Source of the DNA: Neisseria weaveri
Lineage (GTDB): Bacteria > Pseudomonadota > Gammaproteobacteria > Burkholderiales > Neisseriaceae
NCBI RefSeq assembly: GCF_900638685.1
Contig: NZ_LR134533.1
Coordinates: forward strand, 496,001-560,000
Direction: 5' to 3'
DNA: 64,000 bases
Part shown: positions 7,940 to 14,752 of the stretch, in pieces
How the letters are laid out: the number at the start of each line of letters is the position of its first letter
How positions within the stretch are numbered: the stretch's first letter is position 1
Notes under the pieces: generated by a model
What the model was told of the DNA's origin: nothing
Seen by the model: only the letters and a program-made list of their open reading frames with translations
Databases searched by the model: none
Position numbers and translations under genes: made by a program

Positions 7940-8155
7940 TCAGACGGCCTCCCGATTGGCCAACTGCATATCGCTCACGCTTAACAGCCTCAAGGCCGTC
8001 TGAACAAGTGATGTCTCATCTTCTTCAGGATTGCCCGATACCATTGTCAGGATAAATTCATCGCGCACCGTCAAAAGTGTGCACCACAAACTTCCTCTGT
8101 AGTCCCGACTCACTTTGGCTTTGATATTGCTGTAATCCCATTCTATGCGGCACAT
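7940..8155 (-). CDS. Small early phage protein, 71 aa, unknown
   Basis: Starts MCRIEWDYSNIKAKV; overlaps the end of the upstream winged-helix gene by 13 bases. The predicted beta strands (SLWCTLLTVRDEFILTMVSG) suggest a small sheet domain. The end overlaps DUS-containing sequence (7990-8001), which contributes codons. No family recognised. The coding call relies on tight packing with its neighbours and on the absence of an alternative frame. Confidence 0.5.
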   Translation of the reverse strand: MCRIEWDYSNIKAKVSRDYRGSLWCTLLTVRDEFILTMVSGNPEEDETSLVQTALRLLSVSDMQLANREAV

Positions 8156-8328
8156 TGTTCTTCCCCTTCTCTGTTTTTAACGGTATAAACCACGGTCTTT
8201 TTGATTTTGCCCTTGCGCTCCAGCTTGGTCAGCTCGGCTTTCACTGCTGCTTCGTCAACACGCATCACATCGGCCAAAAACGCGGCGGAGCACGGATACT
8301 GCATCAATTCGAGTAATCGTTTTTTCAT
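8143..8328 (-). CDS. Small winged-helix-like early protein
   Basis: A 61-aa product from the ATG at 8328 (MKKRLLELMQYPCSAAFLAD). The pattern SAAFLADVMRVDEAAVKAELTKLERKGKIKK is that of a helix-turn-helix followed by a wing, as in small MarR/Rep-type DNA-binding phage proteins. It overlaps the adjacent genes on both sides (4 and 13 bases). It may be a minor regulator of the early operon; the target is unknown. An upstream extension of the frame (10 codons) lacks a ribosome site. Confidence 0.6.
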   Translation of the reverse strand: MKKRLLELMQYPCSAAFLADVMRVDEAAVKAELTKLERKGKIKKTVVYTVKNREGEEQCAA

Positions 8329-8576
8329 CTGTATGCCTCCGCATCGCCGCGTATCCAATCGAAGTCTTCCTGCTCGTAGGCTTTAAGCATTTCGCGCACC
8401 GCATCGTCTGCTTCGCGTTGTTTCTGCGCCATCAGCGCGGCGGTGTCGTTGCTGCCTTGATATTCCGATGCCGCATAATGCGCGGGCGGGCTGTAAGGCT
8501 GTTCGATATGGCTTTGGCAGCTTAAAAGTATCGCGCAAGCAAATCCCCATACTGTTTTTTCAATGATGTCCGCCAT
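8325..8576 (-). CDS. Small early protein with possible lipoprotein signal
   Basis: An 83-aa product starting MADIIEKTVWGFACAILLSC. The hydrophobic stretch of residues 9-18 ends in LLSC, which resembles a lipobox, but the n-region carries only one net positive charge, so lipidation is uncertain. The remainder is acidic and helical (ALMAQKQREADDAVREMLKAY). AAGGGGGTG upstream supports the start, which lies next to the stop of the B gene. Function unknown; membrane-linked early phage proteins sometimes act in superinfection exclusion, which is only a possibility here. Confidence 0.5.
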   Translation of the reverse strand: MADIIEKTVWGFACAILLSCQSHIEQPYSPPAHYAASEYQGSNDTAALMAQKQREADDAVREMLKAYEQEDFDWIRGDAEAYR

Positions 8577-8577
8577 C

Positions 8578-9720
8578 TCACACCCCCTTAACCACATCGG
8601 CATCGACAATATCAAAACCCAACTCCGCCGCCTGATTCATAGCCGCAGCCACTAAATTGTTAACCGCCAGCGGATACAGCAGGCTGTGCTGCTCTGCGCC
8701 TTTTGCCGTGCGGCTGCGTACCGTCAGGCGTTCGGCAATCGCATCAATGGCACTCTCGTCCATCACTTTGGCGATATCGCCGCCTGCACGCTCAAACTTG
8801 TGTTTCAGATAGCCTGCCAGCTTGCCGTCGGTCAGCGGCAGCAGGGTCACCAGCTCGCAGCGTTGCACCACTTCGCGCACATTCGGGTTGTTTTCCGCCA
8901 GCTTTTGCGCCAGCTCTGTTTGGCCGATTAATACGATGCCGAGCAGTCGTTCAAAGCCGCTTTTCAACTCAAAAAAGCGTTTCAGGTGTTTAAGCGTCGG
9001 CACCGGCATGCCGTGGGCTTCTTCGATTATCAGCACATGCTTGTTGCCTGCGCGTGCACTTTCCTGCAGGGCGCGGTGCACTTGGCGGAAACGCGCCTCG
9101 GCGTCGCGGTAGGGCTTCACGCCCGGGGCAACGGCTTCCAAAATCGCGGCGGCGATATGCGCGGCTTTCAGGGTTTTGCCCTTGATGTCGTTGTCTTCCA
9201 TCGCCAACACATACGGCTCGATCATGATGATCTGTTTGCCTTCGCGGTTGATGCGGTCTTGCAGGTCTTCACGCAGGGTGGATTTGCCCGCGCCGCTCTC
9301 GCCGACCACCGCCACAAAGCCGCCGTGGCAGGCCGTCTGAAACATCGCCTCGCGCACATAACGCACATCGGGCGTTAAAAATACGTCGGCAGCTTCGCGG
9401 ATTTCGTCGTTAAACGGATCGCGCGGTAAGCCGAAATGCTGCTTGGCGGCTTGTGTTAATGTGGCTTTTCGTAATAACATCTCTTTGTCCTCGCTTTCAT
9501 TAGGGTGGGCAGGTGCGGTTTCCGGGTTTCTCAGGCCAGCAGGAATATCCGCACCATTTGTTTCAAAATACTGTCTTAACTTCTCACGCAGCCGGTCTGC
9601 GTCTTTTTTCGGCCATTTGCCGTGTACCACCGCATTCACTAAAGCGGTTTTGCTGCATCCGATTTCAGCGGCAGCGGCGGTATACGATTTGCCGAGCTGT
9701 TTAAATTCTTCCTTCATCAT
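8578..9720 (-). CDS. Transposition ATPase, MuB-like
   Basis: A 380-aa AAA+ ATPase that selects target DNA and activates the transposase. The N-terminal helix-turn-helix covers about residues 10-35. Walker A is GESGAGKS (140-147) and Walker B is VLIIEEAH (229-236). A following FELKSGFERLLGIVLIGQTELA segment carries the sensor region. The stop of the A gene overlaps the start as ATGA; a second ATG follows immediately. At 380 aa it is longer than Mu B (312) because of the linker after the N-terminal domain. It lacks a DUS hairpin, consistent with strong coupling to A. Confidence 0.9.
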   Translation of the reverse strand: MMKEEFKQLGKSYTAAAAEIGCSKTALVNAVVHGKWPKKDADRLREKLRQYFETNGADIPAGLRNPETAPAHPNESEDKEMLLRKATLTQAAKQHFGLPRDPFNDEIREAADVFLTPDVRYVREAMFQTACHGGFVAVVGESGAGKSTLREDLQDRINREGKQIIMIEPYVLAMEDNDIKGKTLKAAHIAAAILEAVAPGVKPYRDAEARFRQVHRALQESARAGNKHVLIIEEAHGMPVPTLKHLKRFFELKSGFERLLGIVLIGQTELAQKLAENNPNVREVVQRCELVTLLPLTDGKLAGYLKHKFERAGGDIAKVMDESAIDAIAERLTVRSRTAKGAEQHSLLYPLAVNNLVAAAMNQAAELGFDIVDADVVKGV

Positions 9721-11495
9721 GCCCCTTTAACCAATTTCAACTTGCCCGCCGTTTTCAGACGGCCTGCCACTTCATCCAACTGGCTGGCCAACACACCGTC
9801 GGGATAATTGGCCTTGATAAACGCCACCGCCTGTTTCCAGTCTCCGCCAGCGGCTTCGATACGCGGTTTCAGCAGCTTGGCCATTTCTACCTTGTTCAAC
9901 ACCTGCTCGGTTACTTCCATGCGGTTGTAATCCATTTGGGTGCCTTGCCGCTCGATGTAGAGCGTATTGCGTGCGGCCAGCGTATCTTCCTGATGCTTGT
10001 AGGGGTCGATACGTCCGCCAAAGGGTAAGGCTTTCGCCTTGCGTTTGGCGACGGCTTCTTCCAGCGTGTCTGCTTCCATCGCCAGCTTCTCTTGCGCCTT
10101 CTTGGCTTGCTGGGCGGGAGTATCGGCTGCGGGCTTGTATTCCTTACCCATCAGCGCCGCATCCTGACGGAAGCCGTAATCGTCAAACTCTATGGCCGTT
10201 ACCGCCTGCCATACCTCGTTACCTTCCGCATCCCATGTCGCTACCCGTGCGCCGGTTTCATCCCAAGGGTTTTTGGCAACCAGCACCTTTTGCCCCACAA
10301 TCACACCCGCTATCTCTTTCACGCTGTAATAGCGGCCGCCGAAGCGTATTTCCAATTCGGGCGACACCTTGGCTTCTTTCGGTGCGCTGATGGCCAACTC
10401 TCTGCAATATTCCGCAGGCGGCGGCAGTATCAGCTGCTCGGCCTTGATTTTGTTCCATGCTTGGTAGCGCGTCATACCGTGGCGGCTGTGTTCTTTGGTG
10501 CCGTTGTAGTAGCGCATCCAGCGTTCGGCCAAGCCGTTAAGCTCGTCAATGCTTTCCACTTCCACCAGTTTCAAGCTGCTTTCAAACGCCGTTTCTACGA
10601 TGTCGTTGGCTTTTTCCACTTGCCCTTTGGCTCTCGGATTACCCGGTTTGTTTATCTGCACATGCACATCCAGCGCTTTGCAGAGGTTTTTAAATGCTGC
10701 CGAGGTATTCGCGCTGCCCGGGTCGAGCATCACGTTTTTCGGCACGCCCCGGAAAGGGTCTTTGGCTATGTCCTGTTTGGCCTGCATCATGTAGATAAAA
10801 AAGTCGCACAGGTTGGCGCTGGTCTCGCCGCCGAAGTAGTAGCGCACGCAGATGGTGCCGCTGGTATGGTCGGTGCCGGTATAACGCCACACTCTATCCA
10901 GCTCGATTTTTTTCAGATTACCGGGCTTGTTTTTATAAAACTCTTCATAACCGGCCACTCGCAAGCCCGTATCTTTGCCGTTGCGCGGCAGGTAGTAGAG
11001 CACACACAAGCTCGGGTCAATCTCCCACCATTGGTTGGGGTGTTCCGATTTCATCCGCGTTACCGGCTCCGGCTGTAACAGCTGGTCGGGGTGCAGCTTG
11101 TATTCCCGCAATGCCCGCACAATGGTGCTGTCTGATAGTTTGCTTACTTCGCCGGTGGCTTCGTCCACCTTCTCGGCGGCAATCTCGCCATTAGCTCTTA
11201 ACATTTCTACCGCTGCCGATACCGTAGTGAGCCGTTTGCCGTTTTTACGCATCGTTTCCATCACCAAAGTGCTGATGGCCTGCGCTTCTTCATAGGTCAA
11301 GGCCGATTTGCCTGCATCGGCGCGGCGTTTGCGGGTCGGCTTCAATACCACCTCACCCAATTTCCGGTGCAACGTTGCCAAGCTGATACCCAACGCTTCG
11401 GCCTGCTCTTTCAGATAGGCCGTCTTGCCGCCGCGCCCGCACTTTTCGGCTTCGCGGGCGATTTCACTTAAACGCTCCGTCATTGCCGCATTCAT
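9717..11495 (-). CDS. DDE transposase (Mu A/BcepMu TnpA type)
   Basis: A 592-aa transposase that carries out integration and replicative transposition. The N-terminal part (about 1-50) has a helix-turn-helix (AEALGISLATLHRKLG). The catalytic core has WWEIDPS (D160), MLDPGSANT (D258) and NPRAKGQVEKAND (E294) as the likely DDE triad. After the core comes a Mu-transposase C-terminal beta-barrel region (FGGRYYSVKEIAGV). The C-terminal 90 residues are basic and helical and probably bind the ATPase. The gene starts 2 bases after the upstream gene's stop. Full length, no disruption, so the element may be competent. Confidence 0.93.
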   Translation of the reverse strand: MNAAMTERLSEIAREAEKCGRGGKTAYLKEQAEALGISLATLHRKLGEVVLKPTRKRRADAGKSALTYEEAQAISTLVMETMRKNGKRLTTVSAAVEMLRANGEIAAEKVDEATGEVSKLSDSTIVRALREYKLHPDQLLQPEPVTRMKSEHPNQWWEIDPSLCVLYYLPRNGKDTGLRVAGYEEFYKNKPGNLKKIELDRVWRYTGTDHTSGTICVRYYFGGETSANLCDFFIYMMQAKQDIAKDPFRGVPKNVMLDPGSANTSAAFKNLCKALDVHVQINKPGNPRAKGQVEKANDIVETAFESSLKLVEVESIDELNGLAERWMRYYNGTKEHSRHGMTRYQAWNKIKAEQLILPPPAEYCRELAISAPKEAKVSPELEIRFGGRYYSVKEIAGVIVGQKVLVAKNPWDETGARVATWDAEGNEVWQAVTAIEFDDYGFRQDAALMGKEYKPAADTPAQQAKKAQEKLAMEADTLEEAVAKRKAKALPFGGRIDPYKHQEDTLAARNTLYIERQGTQMDYNRMEVTEQVLNKVEMAKLLKPRIEAAGGDWKQAVAFIKANYPDGVLASQLDEVAGRLKTAGKLKLVKGA

Positions 11496-11497
11496 GA

Positions 11498-12367
11498 TTA
11501 ATCCCCATTGCCTTGCTCAGGATCGTAATCTTTCAACCATTCCGGCACTTCGTCCGTGGGTGCTTCTTCGGGCAGGGCAAACAGCTCGCGCAGCATTTCC
11601 GCATCCCGTCTCACCTGATTGATGCTGCCCACCATCTGTGCGCGGTGGTCAAAGCCGTGCGCTTCGCCGTGGGCAACCAGTTGCTCGAATAAATCGCGCA
11701 GGCGGCTGATATCCGAGCGCACACCGATTACCGCCGTACTCAATCGCATGGTCAGCTCGCTGGCCACATCCTGCGGCTTCGGCTCTTTAACCTGCTTCTT
11801 AGCCAGTTTTTCCGCCAGCTCGTCTACCTTTTTGTTTTTGTCGGCAATCACTTTATCTTTGGCTTCGGCAGTTTCGCGGCTTTCGCGTAAAGCGGCGCGC
11901 AGTTCTCGCACTGTCATTCTGTCCACATCGTCAAAGGTATGGCCGTTGATATCGCCGCCTTCAGCAAGCTCAACCAGCGTCACATCGTCTTCCACCAGCA
12001 ATTCAAGCAGCTTCGACTTGCCTAAATCCATCAACTTAGGTGCTGCTTTCTGCATCTGTGGCGTTGAAAATCGTTTTGTTGCAGACATTAGGCGAGATGT
12101 CTCAGCAATACCCAGTCCAAACTGACTCTTTACAATTTCCATAAAACGGCCATGCTCGGTATGCTCTTTCAAAACAATCAAGGCTCTGCCTAACTCGAAC
12201 ATACCTTCCATCGTTTGGCGCACGGCATGGCGGCCGCGTTCAATCCACCGCTCCTCGTTATATGTTTCGCCACCGCCCCATTGCTCCATGACCATAATGC
12301 TGTGCATGGCTGCATGGTTTTGTGTTTTTTCCACATCTAAAACTTCAATTTCCTTGTTACTGCTCAT
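11498..12367 (-). CDS. DUF3102-like early phage protein with coiled coil
   Basis: A 289-aa protein. Residues 40-100 (AVRQTMEGMFELGRALIVLKEHTEHG) follow the DUF3102 pattern, a domain common next to transposase or ParB-type genes. Residues about 160-200 form a charged coiled coil (ETAEAKDKVIADKNKKVDEL). The end is acidic (DYDPEQGNGD). Located just upstream of transposase A, as in BcepMu-type phages. The role is unknown, possibly a DNA-linked accessory to transposition. Two perfect palindromes lie immediately upstream of its start. Confidence 0.65.
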   Translation of the reverse strand: MSSNKEIEVLDVEKTQNHAAMHSIMVMEQWGGGETYNEERWIERGRHAVRQTMEGMFELGRALIVLKEHTEHGRFMEIVKSQFGLGIAETSRLMSATKRFSTPQMQKAAPKLMDLGKSKLLELLVEDDVTLVELAEGGDINGHTFDDVDRMTVRELRAALRESRETAEAKDKVIADKNKKVDELAEKLAKKQVKEPKPQDVASELTMRLSTAVIGVRSDISRLRDLFEQLVAHGEAHGFDHRAQMVGSINQVRRDAEMLRELFALPEEAPTDEVPEWLKDYDPEQGNGD

Positions 12368-12384
12368 TTGTATCTCCCAATCTC

Positions 12385-12398
12385 TCCCGACGTCGGGA
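12385..12398. promoter_or_regulatory. Palindromic operator candidate 1
   Basis: TCCCGACGTCGGGA, a perfect 14-bp palindrome 18 bases upstream of the DUF3102-like start codon. The GACGTC core and flanking CC/GG are shared with the larger palindrome at 12414-12437, whose centre is 34 bases away. Spacing and position suggest a regulator-binding pair. Confidence 0.55.
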
Positions 12399-12413
12399 AA
12401 GATTTAACCGACC

Positions 12414-12437
12414 AAAGTTTCCGACGTCGGAAACTTT
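12414..12437. promoter_or_regulatory. Palindromic operator candidate 2 (24 bp, perfect)
   Basis: AAAGTTTCCGAC followed by its exact reverse complement GTCGGAAACTTT. It lies between the winged-helix gene and the DUF3102-like gene. No T run follows on either strand, so a terminator is unlikely and an operator, possibly for the adjacent winged-helix protein, is favoured. Confidence 0.6.
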
Positions 12438-12446
12438 CAACTTCAA

Positions 12447-12734
12447 TTAATCCACATCAGCCCGCGCGCCGATTTCCGCAATCTTGCTTTGCAGCCGCTC
12501 CTGCTGCCGTCTGAACCGCTCGGCGATTTGCAGCGTTTTGATGCCGTAAGCAAAATTGCCGTTATCCAGCTTTACCACCAATCCCGCCGCTATCAGGTCT
12601 TCCAAATCCCGGCTCACATGCGCCGGCGAGATGTCGAGGCCGTCTGAAATCTCTTTATTGCTGACCCCGATAATCGGGTGTGCTTCGAGCGACTTAAATA
12701 CACTTAAGAGCCGCTGTCCTTTAACGCTCGCCAT
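12447..12734 (-). CDS. Winged-helix (IclR-type) early regulator
   Basis: A 95-aa protein starting MASVKGQRLLSVFKSLEAHP. Residues 20-60 form an IclR-like winged helix (GVSNKEISDGLDISPAHVSRDLEDL then a wing GLVVKLDNGNFAYG). The C-terminal 30 residues are a helix rich in Arg and Gln that may dimerise. It overlaps the gp16-like gene by 14 bases. The palindromes 10-60 bases beyond its stop are good candidates for its binding sites, which would make it a local repressor or activator of the transposition genes. This link is inferred. Confidence 0.75.
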   Translation of the reverse strand: MASVKGQRLLSVFKSLEAHPIIGVSNKEISDGLDISPAHVSRDLEDLIAAGLVVKLDNGNFAYGIKTLQIAERFRRQQERLQSKIAEIGARADVD

Positions 12735-12954
12735 CAGGATTCTCCTTCAAGCCCAATTTGATTGCCGCTTCGTGCGCCTGTCCCCGTCTGCCTTTCAACT
12801 TTCCACCAAGCAGATGTTCCACTATCGTGCGCTCGAAACCGAAATATCTCGCCCATTCGCTTTTATTAATGCCTCGCTTAATAAAATATTTCTGTGCCGA
12901 CTTCGGCGTTTGCGGATAAGGGAGTGGCGAAAATTGATTAATCTGCTTACTCAT
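12721..12954 (-). CDS. BcepMu gp16-like DNA-binding protein
   Basis: A 77-aa protein. The motif GINKSEWARYFGFERTIVEHLL (about 28-49) is a helix-turn-helix, followed by KLKGRRGQAHEAAIKLGLKENP, the conserved end of the phage-associated BcepMu gp16 family. It is the first gene of the leftward early operon and lies opposite the repressor gene, the position of ner in Mu. It likely binds the divergent control region to shut off the repressor promoter. The gp16/gp17 arrangement makes the control region BcepMu-like. Confidence 0.75.
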   Translation of the reverse strand: MSKQINQFSPLPYPQTPKSAQKYFIKRGINKSEWARYFGFERTIVEHLLGGKLKGRRGQAHEAAIKLGLKENPDGER

Positions 12955-12966
12955 TTCATATCCATG

Positions 12967-12980
12967 TGTGATAATCTGTG
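12967..12980. promoter_or_regulatory. Control-region motif TGTGATAATCTGTG
   Basis: The motif lies 12 bases before the gp16-like start codon in the divergent early/repressor control region. An almost identical copy (TGTGATAATTTGTG) is at 13832-13845, upstream of the first accessory gene. It may be an operator read by the repressor or gp16-like protein. Confidence 0.45.
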
Positions 12981-13033
12981 TTTAAATCTGAACCTAACTC
13001 AATCGACACTATCCAATACCTTGCATCTATATT

Positions 13034-13088
13034 TGCGTCCGTTTGTGTGTCTAAATGAGTATTGGTGCGTCCATATGTGTATATTATA
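13034..13088. promoter_or_regulatory. Repressor control region with repeated operators
   Basis: Two direct repeats, TGCGTCCGTTTGTGTGT (13034-13050) and TGCGTCCATATGTGTAT (13066-13082), are spaced 32 bases apart, roughly three helical turns. A candidate -10 (TATTAT, 13082-13087) for the repressor gene touches the second repeat. The layout suggests autoregulated repressor transcription coupled to control of the leftward early promoter. Confidence 0.5.
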
Positions 13089-13125
13089 CGAAAGAATGTA
13101 CATAATCAACAGGATTTTTGAACAA

Positions 13126-13776
13126 ATGAGTATTTCAGAGCGATTAAATTTAGTCCTAAAAGATATGAATTTGAAAATTAAAGAATTTTCAGATAAATCT
13201 ACTGTTGCTTATAGAAGCCTGCAAAACTATCTGAGCGGAGAGAGGGAGCCAAATACGGAAAGCCTGATCAAATTAAGCACTCAAATGGGTATAAATTTAA
13301 ACTGGCTACTGACAGGCAGTGGAAATATGTATATTGCAGACGTTCAAGAATCTGATGAATATGCCTACATTCCTGTTTATGATGTGGAAGTCTCTGCCGG
13401 TCACGGCACTACTGCTTACGGAGTCACTGAACCTGACAGTCGGTTGGCATTCCGCAAAGACTGGTTGACCTCACGAGGACTGAAACCTGTATGTTTACAT
13501 GCTGTTATTGCCCGTGGCGATAGCATGGAGCCCACTATCGGCAACAAAGATACGCTATTGGTTGATACCGAGCGTAACACCCCACGAGACGGCCATATTT
13601 ATGTTATTCGTGCAGGAGATACGTTGTGGGTGAAAAGAATCCAACAACAACCCGATAACAGCTTACTGCTGATTTCCGATAACCACACTTATCCACCCAT
13701 GCCGCTACGACTAGAAGATCATCCTGATATAGAAATCATTGGCAGAGTAGTGAATGTGTCAAAAGAATTAAATTGA
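13126..13776 (+). CDS. Phage repressor, S24/LexA-like (C repressor)
   Basis: A 216-aa protein from the ATG at 13126 (MSISERLNLVLKDMN); the frame stays open 570 bases upstream, but that part crosses the early genes and lacks sense as protein. AGGA lies 11 bases upstream. Residues 1-60 form an XRE-type helix-turn-helix (STVAYRSLQNYLSGEREPNTE). The C-terminal half is an S24 peptidase domain with the serine region IARGDSMEPTIGNKDTLLVD and a lysine in TLWVKRIQQ, the Ser/Lys dyad used for self-cleavage. The prophage is therefore likely inducible by the SOS response. It is transcribed divergently from the early operon. Confidence 0.9.
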   Translation: MSISERLNLVLKDMNLKIKEFSDKSTVAYRSLQNYLSGEREPNTESLIKLSTQMGINLNWLLTGSGNMYIADVQESDEYAYIPVYDVEVSAGHGTTAYGVTEPDSRLAFRKDWLTSRGLKPVCLHAVIARGDSMEPTIGNKDTLLVDTERNTPRDGHIYVIRAGDTLWVKRIQQQPDNSLLLISDNHTYPPMPLRLEDHPDIEIIGRVVNVSKELN

Positions 13777-13786
13777 ACGATGCAAA

Positions 13787-13820
13787 ATAAAATACCCGAT
13801 ATTACTATCGGGTATTTTAT
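13787..13820. terminator. Intrinsic terminator after the repressor
   Basis: A 15-bp perfect stem, ATAAAATACCCGATA / TATCGGGTATTTTAT, with the loop TTAC, followed by TTTT. It isolates the repressor from the accessory genes downstream, which must then have their own promoter. Confidence 0.85.
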
Positions 13821-13831
13821 TTTTCTGAATA

Positions 13832-13845
13832 TGTGATAATTTGTG
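13832..13845. promoter_or_regulatory. Copy of the control-region motif upstream of accessory gene 1
   Basis: TGTGATAATTTGTG differs at one base from the motif at 12967-12980 in the early control region. It lies 56 bases before the start of the first accessory gene, suggesting that a phage regulator controls that gene. Confidence 0.4.
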
Positions 13846-13900
13846 ATATATTTTCATTTCTTACCAATTAATGCTCACTACTTTTTAATAGGGAAAACAA

Positions 13901-14695
13901 ATGGGAATGTTTTTATTTTTAACTTCTTTTCCTGCTGCAATTATTGTATGGATTTTATTGGCTAGAAAATTGAAAGAATCAGGAAAAAGTAAAGCAGTCA
14001 GACACTTTACTGGTGCTGCTACCGGTTTTGCATCATGGGTTGTATTAATTATACTCGGCATTACCATTGACCCGCCCAAAACGACAGATAATATTGAACC
14101 TACACCTCATAACCAACCAGCTAACTCTACCAAAATAGAAAAAGCAACCGATTCCGAAACCATACAGAAAAAAGTACCAGAAACAGAAAAATCGCCAGTT
14201 GCCACATTGGATTTAGACTGGGACACATTCCGAAAACGCGTTGATGAAGATTTTGAAACGGCCGGTTTCGGCTTTGCCAAAATTCCTGACAGCATGAAGC
14301 CCGAAGGCGATGCCAACGCAATGCGATTGACGGCCATGCTGCCTATTAATGACAACTTAGTCGGCAATATCGCCACTGACCCAGCTACCGGCAAACTGAC
14401 CAGCATTACAGCAACAGTAGGCGCAAATAGTGATGCAGCCGAAAACCTGAAAAATTTCAGCTCTGCCGCACTAATGTTGAGCGCAGCAGCAGGTGATCAC
14501 GGCAATAGAACCGTTGGTGGGAAAATCCTCAAAATGGCTGGTGATGCCGTGAATGAATTCACCAAGCAATCCAAAAAAGACAGTACCGCCAGCGTCAATA
14601 AAAACTTTGTCGAAGATGGCGTTAAATATAGCATTCTTGTCAGCGGCATCATGCCGGTGATGATGTTTGCAGAGCCTGCCGAGAATAACCGATAA
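13901..14695 (+). CDS. Accessory (moron) membrane-anchored protein, unknown
   Basis: A 264-aa protein with AGGGAAAA upstream of the ATG. Two hydrophobic segments lie at about residues 3-22 and 43-62. They are followed by a low-complexity Thr/Pro/Lys/Glu linker (about 65-105) and a soluble C-terminal domain containing LDLDWDTFRKRVDEDF and LTSITATVGANSDAAENL. The base composition is clearly richer in A+T than the structural genes. It sits between the repressor terminator and an inverted DUS terminator, so it is an independent unit that could be expressed in the lysogen. Superinfection exclusion or a host-fitness role is possible but unproven. Confidence 0.7.
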   Translation: MGMFLFLTSFPAAIIVWILLARKLKESGKSKAVRHFTGAATGFASWVVLIILGITIDPPKTTDNIEPTPHNQPANSTKIEKATDSETIQKKVPETEKSPVATLDLDWDTFRKRVDEDFETAGFGFAKIPDSMKPEGDANAMRLTAMLPINDNLVGNIATDPATGKLTSITATVGANSDAAENLKNFSSAALMLSAAAGDHGNRTVGGKILKMAGDAVNEFTKQSKKDSTASVNKNFVEDGVKYSILVSGIMPVMMFAEPAENNR

Positions 14696-14698
14696 AAC

Positions 14699-14731
14699 AA
14701 AGGCCGTCTGAAAGGGTTTCAGACGGCCTTT
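14699..14731. terminator. Inverted DUS terminator after accessory gene 1
   Basis: AAAGGCCGTCTGAAA and TTTCAGACGGCCTTT (15-bp arms, loop GGG). It follows the stop codon by 3 bases and precedes the next gene by 21. Confidence 0.8.
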
Positions 14732-14752
14732 GTGGGAAACAGAAAGAGAAAT

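Noticed and set aside
10092..11078. 328-aa open frame on the plus strand opposite the transposase
   Set aside because: It lies entirely within the transposase gene, with no start signal and unnatural composition (Phe/His/Val).
12556..13125. N-terminal extension of the repressor frame to 12556
   Set aside because: It would overlap two early genes on the other strand and adds low-information residues before a normal XRE domain; the start at 13126 is preferred.
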